From the NCBI GenBank assembly GCA_030147505.1, contig JASBVG010000017.1:124001-188000 (forward strand): a stretch of DNA of 64,000 nucleotides. Reading direction: 5' to 3'. Of this stretch, positions 24,180 to 36,030 are shown piece after piece. Made by a program: the position numbers and the translations under genes. Within the stretch, counting starts at the first letter, position 1. Each line of letters starts with the position of its first letter. The DNA is from Tardiphaga sp. Lineage in GTDB: Bacteria; Pseudomonadota; Alphaproteobacteria; Rhizobiales; Xanthobacteraceae. The notes under the pieces were generated by a model. The model was not told the DNA's origin and made no database searches. It worked only from the letters and a program-made list of their open reading frames with translations.

Positions 24180-24244
24180 TGGTCGCCGTCTGGCTGCCGC
24201 AAGCCTGCCACAGGTTTTGCCGCAAGGAAGCCGCAACACATCCG

Positions 24245-25600
24245 ATGAAAAACGATCAGATCCTCGCCACGATCGCCGATTTCTGTCGCCAGGCCGGCAT
24301 GGCGGAATCGACCTTTGGGCGCCGCGCCGTGAATGACGGGAAGCTGGTCGCGCGCCTGCGCGAGGGCAAGCGCATCACTATCGACACGCTAGAGCGCATT
24401 CAGGCCTTCATCGCCCAATCCATGCCTGAAGGCGTGCCGCCGCCACCGGGCTTGGAAGCGCCGATCGAGCGCCGCGACCCGCGCAGCAATTTCCGATTCT
24501 TTGAAAACCGGCAGAAATACCTGCTTTTCGTGCACACCTGCTCGGAAAAGCGGGTGATTGCCGATCGCGTGGCGCTGGAACTCGCCAACATCCATCCGCG
24601 CCCGCCGGCGCTGCGGGTGTTCGATGCCGGCGTTGGCGACGGCACCGTGCTATCGCGGGTGATGCGCTCGATGCACGGGCGATTCCCGCATATGCCGTTC
24701 TATATCGCCGGCAAGGAACTCAGCCTCGAAGACGCCCGCCTGACCCTGGACAAGATTCCCGACCGCCTGTTCGAGCATCCCGCCACGGTCTTCGTGCTCA
24801 CCAACATGCACTATGCCGAGGCGCCCACGCTGACGCCCGCATCGCCCGGTGCGGCGGCCGCCATGATCTGGCACGAAGTTCCCCTGCGCGGGGCATCCTC
24901 TGGCGAATTCGCCGACCAGATCGCGGGACTTGGAGCTTTTCTTGAGGACAACTGGCGCGCCAGCATCAACCCGCGCTCAGGCATGCCGACCTATGAACGC
25001 CCGGTCGCGCTGGTGGTGTATCGCGAGGATCACCGGTTCCTGCTCGACAGCATTATCCCCCGTGCCGGCCGCACCGAGGCTAATTTCGATTTGATTATTG
25101 CTTCGCAGCCCTATCGCGCGAAAAGTTCCGTTCAGTTCCGCGCCCGCCGCATCATTGCGCCGCTGGCCCGGGCGCTCCGGGCAGGTGGGCGGCTGATAGG
25201 TATCCATTCGCATGGGCAGGACCCCGGCATGGAGATTGTTCAAGCCGTCTGGCCCAAAGAAAATCCTTTCGCCGTGTCCCGGCATGAGCTATTGCGGGCG
25301 GTGAAATACGAGCTGGGCTCCGCCGGCCGCGATCTGAACTTCAATGCCTATTCCGACCAGCGGTCGATCTTTCGCTACGCCATGGAGGCGCTGCCGAACG
25401 AGGTCACCGGTTCGATCGGGACATCGACGGCATTCGCAGCCTGGAACGCGGCGGTCTATGTGGCCCAAATCGAGGATGACCGTTTGACGGAAGTGACGCA
25501 GAGCGGCCGTTATCTGGATGCCACGAGAGAGGTTCTACGCAAGCACAACGGTCTCTGGTTCTACGACGAATCCTACGTCATCTCGCGGCGTCGCGACTGA
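24245..25600 (+). CDS. HTH-domain/SAM-dependent methyltransferase-like protein
   Basis: 451 residues from the ATG at 24245; the open frame extends 30 codons upstream but the upstream part looks non-coding and covers the stem-loop. Residues 1-60 resemble a small helix-turn-helix (FCRQAGMAESTFGRRAVNDGKL, then TLERIQAFIAQ). A Pro-rich linker (about 61-75) leads to a Rossmann methyltransferase domain with SAM motif I FDAGVGDGT (residues 126-134) and LRAGGRLIGIHSHG further on. The gene ends 78 bases before metK on the same strand. A regulator that senses SAM through a methyltransferase fold is an attractive idea but unproven; no target or substrate can be named. Confidence 0.7.
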   Translation: MKNDQILATIADFCRQAGMAESTFGRRAVNDGKLVARLREGKRITIDTLERIQAFIAQSMPEGVPPPPGLEAPIERRDPRSNFRFFENRQKYLLFVHTCSEKRVIADRVALELANIHPRPPALRVFDAGVGDGTVLSRVMRSMHGRFPHMPFYIAGKELSLEDARLTLDKIPDRLFEHPATVFVLTNMHYAEAPTLTPASPGAAAAMIWHEVPLRGASSGEFADQIAGLGAFLEDNWRASINPRSGMPTYERPVALVVYREDHRFLLDSIIPRAGRTEANFDLIIASQPYRAKSSVQFRARRIIAPLARALRAGGRLIGIHSHGQDPGMEIVQAVWPKENPFAVSRHELLRAVKYELGSAGRDLNFNAYSDQRSIFRYAMEALPNEVTGSIGTSTAFAAWNAAVYVAQIEDDRLTEVTQSGRYLDATREVLRKHNGLWFYDESYVISRRRD

Positions 25601-25678
25601 CACCGAGAACATTCAAGAAATCCGCAAGAACTCAGCACGAAGTCTGCCATATCCGGCGCAACCACAGAGGATCAGTTG

Positions 25679-26872
<1,194 letters not shown>

Positions 26873-26886
26873 GCGCGCACCTACTG

Positions 26887-26973
26887 CGTCGTGGCCGGGC
26901 TTGACCCGGCCACCCAGCTTTTCTTCTGCGAAGTCGAAGATGGATGCCCGGGTCAGGCCCGGGCATGACGACC
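26887..26973. repeat. REP/BIME-like palindromic pair (type A, second copy)
   Basis: Arms gtggccgggc/gacccggccac and gatgcccggg/cccgggcatgacg, the same two-hairpin layout as 4903-4985. It sits between metK and ahcY, where it may attenuate or stabilise the shared message. Confidence 0.75.
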
Positions 26974-27019
26974 GAGAATTTTCCGCGCCGTTCGGCGCAC
27001 AACGACAAGGACATCTCCC

Positions 27020-28441
27020 ATGGCCGCACCCGCCGGTTTCACCGACTACATCGTCAAGGACATTTCGCTCGCCGATTTCGGCCGCAAGGAGCTCTCGATC
27101 GCCGAGACCGAAATGCCGGGCCTGATGGCCACGCGTGAGGAATTCGGCCCGAAGCAGCCATTGAAGGGCGCGCGCATCGCCGGCTCCCTGCACATGACCA
27201 TCCAGACCGGCGTGCTGATCGAGACGCTGAAGGCGCTAGGCGCCGATATCCGCTGGGTCTCGTGCAATATCTACTCCACGCAGGACCACGCGGCTGCTGC
27301 GATCGCCGCTGCCGGCATTCCGGTGTTCGCCATCAAGGGTGAAACCCTCACCGAATACTGGGACTACACCGCAAAACTGTTCGACTGGCATGGCGGCGGT
27401 CACCCGAACATGATCCTGGACGACGGCGGCGATGCCACCATGTACGTCCATCTCGGCCTGCGCGCCGAGAATGGCGACACGGCGTTCCTGGACAAGCCAG
27501 GCTCCGAAGAAGAGGAAGTGTTCTTCGCGTTGCTGAAGAAGCAGCTCAAGGAAAAGCCGAAGGGCTACTTCAAGGCGATCGCTGAATCGATCAAGGGCGT
27601 CTCGGAAGAGACCACCACGGGCGTGCATCGCCTGTATGACATGCAAAAGGCCGGCACGCTGCTGTGGCCCGCGATCAACGTCAATGACAGCGTCACCAAG
27701 TCGAAGTTCGACAACCTCTATGGCTGCCGTGAATCGCTGGTGGACGGCATCCGCCGCGGTACCGACGTCATGATGTCCGGCAAGGTCGCCATGGTTGCTG
27801 GCTTCGGTGACGTCGGCAAGGGTTCTGCTGCGTCGCTGCGCCAGGCCGGCTGCCGCGTGCTGGTGTCGGAAATCGATCCGATCTGTGCGCTGCAGGCGGC
27901 GATGGAAGGCTACGAAGTCGTGACCATGGAAGATGCCGCGCCGCGCGCCGACATCTTCGTGACCGCGACCGGCAACAAGGACATCATCACCATCGAGCAC
28001 ATGCGCGCGATGAAGGATCGTGCCATCGTCTGCAACATCGGCCATTTCGACAACGAAATTCAGGTCGGTGCGCTGAAGAACCTGAAGTGGGACAACATCA
28101 AGCCGCAGGTCGACGAAATCACCTTCGCCGACGGCAAGCGTATGATCCTGCTGTCGGAAGGTCGCCTTGTGAATCTCGGCAATGCGACCGGTCATCCGTC
28201 CTTCGTGATGTCGGCTTCCTTCACCAACCAGACGCTGGCGCAGATTGAACTCTACGCCAACAACAAGGAAGGCAAGTACAAGAAGGAAGTGTACGTGCTG
28301 CCGAAGTCGCTCGACGAGAAGGTCGCGCGCCTGCACCTCGCCAAGATCGGCGTCAAGCTGAGCACGCTGAGCAGCGAGCAGGCATCGTATATCGGTGTGA
28401 AGCAGGAAGGCCCGTTTAAGGCCGACCACTACCGTTACTGA
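27020..28441 (+). CDS. ahcY: S-adenosylhomocysteine hydrolase
   Basis: 473 residues, the long proteobacterial form with the extra insertion. NAD-binding [17 protein letters not shown]; active-site stretches [26 protein letters not shown] and [21 protein letters not shown]; and the family's C-terminal KADHYRY that completes the neighbouring subunit's NAD site. Splits SAH to adenosine and homocysteine, relieving product inhibition of methyltransferases. Downstream of metK and followed by a strong terminator. Confidence 0.97.
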   Translation: MAAPAGFTDYIVKDISLADFGRKELSIAETEMPGLMATREEFGPKQPLKGARIAGSLHMTIQTGVLIETLKALGADIRWVSCNIYSTQDHAAAAIAAAGIPVFAIKGETLTEYWDYTAKLFDWHGGGHPNMILDDGGDATMYVHLGLRAENGDTAFLDKPGSEEEEVFFALLKKQLKEKPKGYFKAIAESIKGVSEETTTGVHRLYDMQKAGTLLWPAINVNDSVTKSKFDNLYGCRESLVDGIRRGTDVMMSGKVAMVAGFGDVGKGSAASLRQAGCRVLVSEIDPICALQAAMEGYEVVTMEDAAPRADIFVTATGNKDIITIEHMRAMKDRAIVCNIGHFDNEIQVGALKNLKWDNIKPQVDEITFADGKRMILLSEGRLVNLGNATGHPSFVMSASFTNQTLAQIELYANNKEGKYKKEVYVLPKSLDEKVARLHLAKIGVKLSTLSSEQASYIGVKQEGPFKADHYRY

Positions 28442-28461
28442 GTTCGGCGAAAGCTGAATGA

Positions 28462-28492
28462 AAAAAGCCCCGGAGCGATCCGGGGCTTTTTG
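28462..28492 (+). terminator. Rho-independent terminator after ahcY
   Basis: Stem GCCCCGG/CCGGGGC with 6-base loop, flanked by A6 on the left and TTTTT on the right, 25 bases after the ahcY stop. The flanking A and T runs make it potentially active in both directions. Confidence 0.92.
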
Positions 28493-28615
28493 CTTTGCCG
28501 TAGGTGTTCAGGCAAAGCCGCATTGAAAGTACTTCAACGATCCCGGCGCGAATGGATGTGCTAACGCTTCTGAAATACGCAGATCTAATGCATTTCGGAT
28601 TCGTTAGGAGCGGCA

Positions 28616-29878
28616 ATGCAGATCCATGGAAAACACCACCTCGCCGAGGCCCTGCGCGGCCTATCTAAAGTTCCCAAAGACCATGATGGTCGTATCGCAT
28701 GGGACGGAGCGAAGCTCGAGCAGGGCACATTCGAAGTTCTATGCAATCTCACCTTTAATCAGCCAGTCGATGACTACGACAAGGATGGAGCTATTTGGCA
28801 CGGTTTGAATGAATGCGCGCGTGCGAAGGATTTTACGCCAAAGTTCTTTATCCAGAAGGTTCGCGGCTATCTGGATGGCTTGCTCGACATGCAGCCAAGA
28901 TCGTTCACCGCCGTGGCGCAAATCAACGCGCAAGTCGGTGCAAATCTACCCGACAAACTTATGTCGATGGATGGTGCGGTTGAAATCCGAAGGACGCTAC
29001 CTCCCTCTAGCCTGAGGGTGATCTCCGCGCTGGATGATTACGAGCGTAACCGCCTCAATCTGCAGGGAGACTTTTCATATCTGATATTCAAGGTAAAAAG
29101 CCCAAACGAGCGGTCGGCGGTTAACGCCGCATACCGAAGCATGAAATATGCACTCGGAATTCTCAACATGGCCACCAATGGGTATGGGGTAAGTCGGCGC
29201 TATGGTTTTCCGAATGCTCCAATCGGAAAGTTTCTTTCTGCATCACCGATCTTTATCGTCGATACCAAAGCTCGCAAGCTAGGTAATTGGCAATCGGAGA
29301 ACCACTATCCGACGCCCTGGAAACGAAATTTCTCTGTTTGGCAGGGGCAAGATGGGCAAGCAATCACCCAATTTGCAAAGAACGTGGCATCTGATGTGGC
29401 TCGGATTGATTTCAAGGAACGCCTCGTTCAGTCCGTGCTTCTATTTCAGGAAGGGCTTGAGACCGGACATGTTGAGGTTGCTCTTCTGAAATTCTGGACC
29501 GGCATCGAGGTGCTTTGCGCCCGCGAGGAGCGAGAGCCAACGCAACGGGTTGTCGATCGGGCTAGTTCAATTTTCGATGACTATGGCGCTGCTGCAATGC
29601 GGCTCAATTTTATCCAAGAATTCCGAAATAAGGTTGTCCATCGCGGCGAAGCCGGTGATCATGCACTTCTATGCGCTCAATATGGAAGCGCTTATCTCGC
29701 AGCGCTAATTCGTTTCTTCCTTTGGAATATTTATCGATTCCGTAGTCGCGAAATGATCCTCGATTTTTTATCCTTGCCCTTGGATGAGAAAAAGTTGGAA
29801 GGAAATATCAACTTAAACCGAACCCGTCGTTTGGCTTTAAAACGGATGACGGTGAGGGGGAGAGGGCAAGCCCAATAA
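28616..29878 (+). CDS. Uncharacterised protein with C-terminal HEPN-like Rx4H motif
   Basis: 420 residues; start supported by AGGAG 5 bases upstream. No signal peptide or membrane segment. The N-terminal about 240 residues match nothing I recognise. The C-terminal part is helical, with LKFWTGIEVLCAREERE followed by FRNKVVHRGE; Arg337 and His342 form the Rx4H motif of HEPN RNases and of ApeA-like HEPN domains. The gene is lower in G+C (sampled lines 40-55 percent) than its neighbours, uses many A/T-ending codons, and sits alone between two terminators, all signs of horizontal gain. A phage-defence or RNA-cleaving role is inferred from the motif. Confidence in the gene is high, in the function low. 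Confidence 0.75.
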   Translation: MQIHGKHHLAEALRGLSKVPKDHDGRIAWDGAKLEQGTFEVLCNLTFNQPVDDYDKDGAIWHGLNECARAKDFTPKFFIQKVRGYLDGLLDMQPRSFTAVAQINAQVGANLPDKLMSMDGAVEIRRTLPPSSLRVISALDDYERNRLNLQGDFSYLIFKVKSPNERSAVNAAYRSMKYALGILNMATNGYGVSRRYGFPNAPIGKFLSASPIFIVDTKARKLGNWQSENHYPTPWKRNFSVWQGQDGQAITQFAKNVASDVARIDFKERLVQSVLLFQEGLETGHVEVALLKFWTGIEVLCAREEREPTQRVVDRASSIFDDYGAAAMRLNFIQEFRNKVVHRGEAGDHALLCAQYGSAYLAALIRFFLWNIYRFRSREMILDFLSLPLDEKKLEGNINLNRTRRLALKRMTVRGRGQAQ

Positions 29879-29928
29879 CTATAAGGCCAGTTCGAGTGTC
29901 ATGTATTTTATCCGGGGCTGAAAACGAC

Positions 29929-29954
29929 AAAGGCCGCGCGGGTGCGCGGCCTTT
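29929..29954 (-). terminator. Intrinsic terminator of the FAH-family gene
   Basis: Eleven-base stem AAAGGCCGCGC/GCGCGGCCTTT with 4-base loop, 22 bases beyond the hydrolase stop. Read on the minus strand it is followed by a T-rich run (tttgtcgtttt). Confidence 0.8.
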
Positions 29955-29976
29955 GCACGTTCAGCTTTGCTGGCGC

Positions 29977-30675
29977 TTACTTGGGTTCGGCGATCTCGAA
30001 CTTCAAGGTACCGATGCCGTCCACGCCGCACTCGACCTTGTCGCCGGGATTGAGCGCAGCGACACCCGCCGGGGTGCCGGTCAGAATCACATCGCCGGCG
30101 CCGAGTTCAACCTGCAGAGAGAGCTTCGAGATGATCTCGGCGATGTTCCAGATCATCTCTGACAGGTCGCCCTTCTGGCGCTCGGTGCCGTTCACCGACA
30201 GCCAGATCTTGCCGCTCGACGGATGACCCGACTTCGAGGCTGGGATCAGCGCGCCTGTCGGAGCCGACATGTCGAACGACTTGCCGATTTCCCAGGGCTG
30301 CTCCTTCTTGCGCGAGATGGTCTGCAGGTCGCGGCGGGTGAGGTCGACGCTGACGCCGTAACCCCAGACGTGATCGAGCGCCTGCTCGGGCGAGATGTTG
30401 AGACCGCCACTCTTCAGCGCCACAAGCAGTTCGACCTCGTGCTGCATGTCCTTGGTCAGCGTCGGATACGGGATCACGCTGCCGTCGGCCACGGCCATGT
30501 CGGCGTGCTTGGCAAAGAAGAAGGGAGGATTGCGTTCGTCGTTACCGAGTTCGCGGATGTGTTCGAGATAGTTGCGGCCGACACACCAGACACGGCGGAC
30601 GGGGAATTTAGCGCTTTCGCCCTGGACAGCGATGGCGGCCTGCGGCGGCGGAGTGATCACGTAGGAAGCGGTCAT
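29977..30675 (-). CDS. Fumarylacetoacetate hydrolase-family protein
   Basis: 232 residues from the ATG at 30675; an upstream in-frame start would translate repeat sequence. FAH fold motifs: VWCVGRNYLEHIRE, FFFAKHADM, metal-binding HEVELLVAL (the E-x-E pair), WGYGVSVDLTRRDLQ with its Asp ligand, and LTGTPAGVAALNPGD. Single-domain members hydrolyse or decarboxylate 2-oxo acids (for example acylpyruvates, oxaloacetate, or homoprotocatechuate-pathway intermediates) with Mg2+. The substrate cannot be told from sequence; no aromatic-pathway genes adjoin it. Ends in a strong terminator. Confidence 0.9.
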   Translation of the reverse strand: MTASYVITPPPQAAIAVQGESAKFPVRRVWCVGRNYLEHIRELGNDERNPPFFFAKHADMAVADGSVIPYPTLTKDMQHEVELLVALKSGGLNISPEQALDHVWGYGVSVDLTRRDLQTISRKKEQPWEIGKSFDMSAPTGALIPASKSGHPSSGKIWLSVNGTERQKGDLSEMIWNIAEIISKLSLQVELGAGDVILTGTPAGVAALNPGDKVECGVDGIGTLKFEIAEPK

Positions 30676-30696
30676 GGAAGAATCCAGTTGAAACTC

Positions 30697-30785
30697 CTCG
30701 TCATTGCGAGGAGCGGAGCGACGAAGCAATCCAGTTCTTACGGTGCGTGCGCGCTGGATTGCTTCGCTACGCTCGCAATGACGAA
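30697..30785. repeat. Palindromic repeat (type E)
   Basis: tcgtcattgcgaggagc ... gaagcaatccag on the left and ctggattgcttc ... gctcgcaatgacga on the right form a long inverted repeat around a short loop. It lies between the ABC exporter's end and the FAH gene's start. The 'cattgcgaggagc' form is a well-known dispersed repeat of many proteobacteria. Confidence 0.75.
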
Positions 30786-30788
30786 AGT

Positions 30789-32591
<1,803 letters not shown>

Positions 32592-32788
32592 CCGCGGTCC
32601 AGGGAGCGCCCAACCGGTGACCGCGGCAGTCTGCCAAGGCCGCCAGTCGGCGTTGCGAAACAGCCGCCTGATTGCCCGGTAAAGCAAGGATTTTCAAGCG
32701 AAATTCGGGCCTGTCAGGACTTTGTTAACGCTTCAGCCTGCCCGCCGAGACGCTCGGATTCGCGGATTTCCTGCCCCGGATACAGCGC

Positions 32789-32821
32789 AAGGTCCGGCTC
32801 CGCTCGGCAGAGCCGGACCTT
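32789..32821 (-). terminator. Terminator-like hairpin after the outer-membrane protein gene
   Basis: Twelve-base perfect stem (AAGGTCCGGCTC with GAGCCGGACCTT) around a 9-base loop, 12 bases past the stop at 32834. The U-tract on the minus strand is short, so efficiency is uncertain. Confidence 0.65.
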
Positions 32822-32833
32822 GGTTCTGCCGGA

Positions 32834-33646
32834 TCAGAACCGGTAGTTCACGCCCGCCTTCATAGTGTGGAACCTCGTTTCTACCTCCAGCAGGGAGCTA
32901 GCGAAGAAGCCGTTGGCGACGTCGTTCACATTGTTTGCCGCTATCCTGCTGCGGCCGAGATCGACATAGAGATATTCGGTTTTGAACGACCATTGCGGGG
33001 CGAACGCATATTCGAGACCGGCGCCGGCAGTCCAGCCCCACTGGGTGCCGCCATTGGAAGCGGTGGCGACCTGGCCGACGACGCCGTTCGGGCCGGTCAA
33101 GGTGAAGTTGCCCGACGTGTTGACCTGCCCATAGGCGCCACCGCCGGTGCCGTAGAGGAACAGGCGGTCCCAGGCATAGCCGAGGCGGCCGCGGACGGTG
33201 CCGAACCATTCGACCTGTGAGCCGGTGCCGAAGGTGGCCGAGGTGACCACGCCGTTATTGTTGACGGTCTGGTTGCCTTCGAACCGGCCTTTAATATCGG
33301 ACCACTGGATGTCCGTTTCGATACCAGCCACGAACCGGTTCGAGAATTGATAATTGTACCCGGCCTGGCCGCCGCCGAAGAAGCCGCTGGAGGTGAGGCT
33401 GAACTTGCCGGTGCTGCTGGTGACCAGCGCCGGGGCTTCGGCCTGCAATTGTCGCTGCGTTGCGCTGAACGGATAGTCGAACCTGTCACCGCCATAGCCG
33501 ACATTGGCGCCGATATAGAAGCCGGTCCAGGAAAACGCCACCACCGGAGCGATTGGTGCTTTGACCGGATAGGCCATGTCAGCCGCGGTGGCGGGCGCGA
33601 TGGCCGCGCCGAGAACAAGCGCTGCGCCGAGTGTCGTTCGCTTCAT
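32834..33646 (-). CDS. Outer-membrane beta-barrel protein (RopB/Omp25-like)
   Basis: 270 residues from the ATG at 33646 (GGGGA 8 bases upstream). Signal peptide MKRTTLGAALVLGAA, cut after PATAA; then the family start DMAYPVKAPIAPVV and the hallmark FSWTGFYIGANVGYG. Alternating beta strands follow, including FVAGIETDIQWSDI, GTVRGRLGYAWDRLFLYG and WGWTAGAGLEYAFAP, ending in a Phe (MKAGVNYRF) as needed for barrel assembly. Abundant surface protein of Rhizobiales. Diverges from an AraC regulator across 278 bases. Confidence 0.92.
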   Translation of the reverse strand: MKRTTLGAALVLGAAIAPATAADMAYPVKAPIAPVVAFSWTGFYIGANVGYGGDRFDYPFSATQRQLQAEAPALVTSSTGKFSLTSSGFFGGGQAGYNYQFSNRFVAGIETDIQWSDIKGRFEGNQTVNNNGVVTSATFGTGSQVEWFGTVRGRLGYAWDRLFLYGTGGGAYGQVNTSGNFTLTGPNGVVGQVATASNGGTQWGWTAGAGLEYAFAPQWSFKTEYLYVDLGRSRIAANNVNDVANGFFASSLLEVETRFHTMKAGVNYRF

Positions 33647-33924
33647 CGTGTAATTCCCCATTTCTTGCGCGGTGCGAGGCGACCGAGGCGCCCGTGCTGC
33701 GCGATTGCATGCGCTCACGATGACAGGAATCATGTGGAGGTCTTGTTGGCAGGCGTAGCGGAATTTAGTTCACGCGCAGTGCTGCTAAACTTCGCGGTGC
33801 TGTGGCGGCCTCGCAACAGCACATACGCGCATTGCGCGTTGAGAAGTCGCAGCCACGACCTCCACTTTTGCCCGTGGTGAAATCGAAAGGCGCTGCTACA
33901 CTCTCGCGATAACCGAGTGAGCGC

Positions 33925-34890
33925 ATGCAGCAGGCCAGTTTCGTCTCCGGGGACTTCGATCCCGACCTCGACGACCGCGAGAAGTTCGCACATTGGTGCG
34001 ACAACATGGAGGCGCTGACCTGTTGCGTGGACATCACGCGTAACGAGGATCGGCCGTTCTCCGCCTTCGTGCACTGGTCCGATTTCGGCGGGCTGCAGGT
34101 GTCGCGCTTCGGCGGCACGTTCAGCCGGATACGGCGCTCGAAGACCGCGATCTCGCGCGGGCCCGACGACGATTTCTGTCTCATGTTTCACCACGGTAGC
34201 GGCACCTTCAGCATCGATCATGTGGGACGCGAGATGGCGCTGTCATCCGAGCATGCATTTCTCGGCACCAACGGACTGCCCGCCGACATGCGTTCGGATG
34301 CGGATTTCCGTTCGACGACGCTGACCGTGAGCCGCGCCCGTCTGCTGCCGCTCCTCGGCAATGCTGACGCGCTGCTCGTCAAGCCGCTCGACGAAAGCAG
34401 CCCTGCGATCGCGCATCTGCGACGCACGATCGACATTGCGGTCGATTTGCAGCGAGATACTCACGATGTGCAACTCGATGCGCATATCGTCACGACGCTG
34501 CTGGACCTGACGGCTCTCGCGCTCGGCGCAGGCGGCGATGCCGCCGAACAGGCTTCGTTGCGCGGCCTGCGCGCGTCGCGGACGCAGGAGATCATTGCGG
34601 AGATCGATCGAAGATTTACCGATCCCGGCTTCTCAATCGGCCAGATCGCGCAGCGGCTTGGACTGTCGCCGCGCTATCTGCAGGACCTGCTGCAGGAGAC
34701 GGGATTGAGTTTCACCGAGCGCTTGCTCGAACGGCGGCTGCAACATGCGATGCAGCTCCTGACCAGCGAGGCCGGAGACCGGATGAAAATCGGCGAGATT
34801 GCTCTCGCCTGCGGCTTCAACGAGATATCTTACTTCAACCAGCGCTACCGCCGTCGTTTCGGCGAGACGCCGAAGCAATCGCGGCGCTGA
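33925..34890 (+). CDS. AraC-family transcriptional regulator
   Basis: 321 residues. N-terminal AraC-binding-like domain (about 1-200) without a clear ligand signature; C-terminal double helix-turn-helix (about 215-321): IGQIAQRLGLSPRYLQDLLQ, then MKIGEIALACGFNEISYFNQ and RRRFGETPKQSRR. This matches the AraC/XylS DNA-binding consensus. Diverges from the outer-membrane protein gene and converges on galE with only 8 bases between stops. Its targets are unknown; the porin is the nearest candidate. Confidence 0.9.
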   Translation: MQQASFVSGDFDPDLDDREKFAHWCDNMEALTCCVDITRNEDRPFSAFVHWSDFGGLQVSRFGGTFSRIRRSKTAISRGPDDDFCLMFHHGSGTFSIDHVGREMALSSEHAFLGTNGLPADMRSDADFRSTTLTVSRARLLPLLGNADALLVKPLDESSPAIAHLRRTIDIAVDLQRDTHDVQLDAHIVTTLLDLTALALGAGGDAAEQASLRGLRASRTQEIIAEIDRRFTDPGFSIGQIAQRLGLSPRYLQDLLQETGLSFTERLLERRLQHAMQLLTSEAGDRMKIGEIALACGFNEISYFNQRYRRRFGETPKQSRR

Positions 34891-34898
34891 TCGGCGCG

Positions 34899-35912
34899 CT
34901 ACGCCGAGCGCGCTATCAACTCGATGCCGAAGCGCTCTCGCGCGAGTTTTTCCTCCCAGGCGAGCGCGTGACGGGCGATGGTCTCGAGGTCGTCGAATTG
35001 CGGCGTCCAGCTCAGGGTGGCGCGGATGCGTCCGGTATCGGCAATCATGGTCATGATGTCGCCGTCGCGCCGCGGGGCGTATTGAACGGCGAAGTTGCGG
35101 CCCGATGCACGTCGCACGGCTTCGATGGTCTCCAGCACCGAATAGCCGCGGCCATAGCCGCAATTCAGCGTGGTCGAGGTACCGCCTTCGCGCAGATAGG
35201 CGAGCGCCGCGCGATGCGCCTGGACGAGATCGCTCACATGGATGAAATCGCGAATGCAGCTGCCGTCGGGCGTCGGATAGTCGGTGCCGTAGACGTCGAT
35301 CTTGCTGCGCTGGCCGGTGGCCGCTTCCACGGCGATCTTGAGCAGATGCGTGGCGCCCATGGTTGCGAGGCCGGTCCGACCCTGCGGATCGGCGCCGGCG
35401 ACGTTGAAGTAGCGCAGCACGACGAATTCCATGCCATAGGCCGGCGCGATGTCGTGCAGCATGATCTCGGTCATCAGTTTCGATGACCCGTAGGGCGATA
35501 GCGGCCGTGTCGGCGCATCTTCGGCCACCGGAGTGAAATCGGGATTTCCGTAGACGGCGGCTGTCGACGAGAAGATGAAGCGTTTGACTCCGCATTTCAC
35601 CGCCGCATTCAGCAGGTTACGCGACGTCATGGTGTTGTTGCGATAGTAGCTGAGCGGATCGCGCATGGATTCCGGCACGACGACCGAGCCGGCAAAATGG
35701 ATGATGGCATCGACGCCATGCGCCTGAATCACGCCTTCGACGAGATTCTCGTCGGCGACATCGCCGATGAACAGCGGCACGCCTTCGGGCAGGTAGGTGG
35801 AAAAGCCAGTGGACAGATTGTCGATGACAACGACATTCTCGCCGGCTTCCACCAGCGCATGCACCATGTGACTTCCGATGTAACCGGCACCGCCGGTGAC
35901 CAGAACCGTCAT
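34899..35912 (-). CDS. galE: UDP-glucose 4-epimerase
   Basis: 337 residues from the ATG at 35912; upstream in-frame sequence is not protein-like. TVLVTGGAGYIGSHMVHALV (NAD fold), FSSTAAVYGNP, catalytic Tyr-x3-Lys in SPYGSSKLM, RYFNVAGADPQGRTG and YGTDYPTPDGSCIRDFIH, all typical of GalE. Interconverts UDP-glucose and UDP-galactose for LPS or exopolysaccharide. A second GalE-like gene lies at 47702. It diverges from the glycosyltransferase at 36031. Confidence 0.94.
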   Translation of the reverse strand: MTVLVTGGAGYIGSHMVHALVEAGENVVVIDNLSTGFSTYLPEGVPLFIGDVADENLVEGVIQAHGVDAIIHFAGSVVVPESMRDPLSYYRNNTMTSRNLLNAAVKCGVKRFIFSSTAAVYGNPDFTPVAEDAPTRPLSPYGSSKLMTEIMLHDIAPAYGMEFVVLRYFNVAGADPQGRTGLATMGATHLLKIAVEAATGQRSKIDVYGTDYPTPDGSCIRDFIHVSDLVQAHRAALAYLREGGTSTTLNCGYGRGYSVLETIEAVRRASGRNFAVQYAPRRDGDIMTMIADTGRIRATLSWTPQFDDLETIARHALAWEEKLARERFGIELIARSA

Positions 35913-36030
35913 GTGGATTGTCTCACTCTTCCTGTTTCCTGCGACGATAGACGTTTCGCAATGAAGAGCGGGTTTCGCCACGTGGTTACTGGTCTCTATG
36001 CTTAATGTTGCGTATAGGAACCGGGGTGAA

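Noticed and set aside
24024-24244. SAM or SAH riboswitch before the methyltransferase-metK genes
   Set aside because: Only a simple 9-bp hairpin was found; no pseudoknot or conserved core of SAM-I, SAM-II or SAH riboswitches could be recognised by eye.
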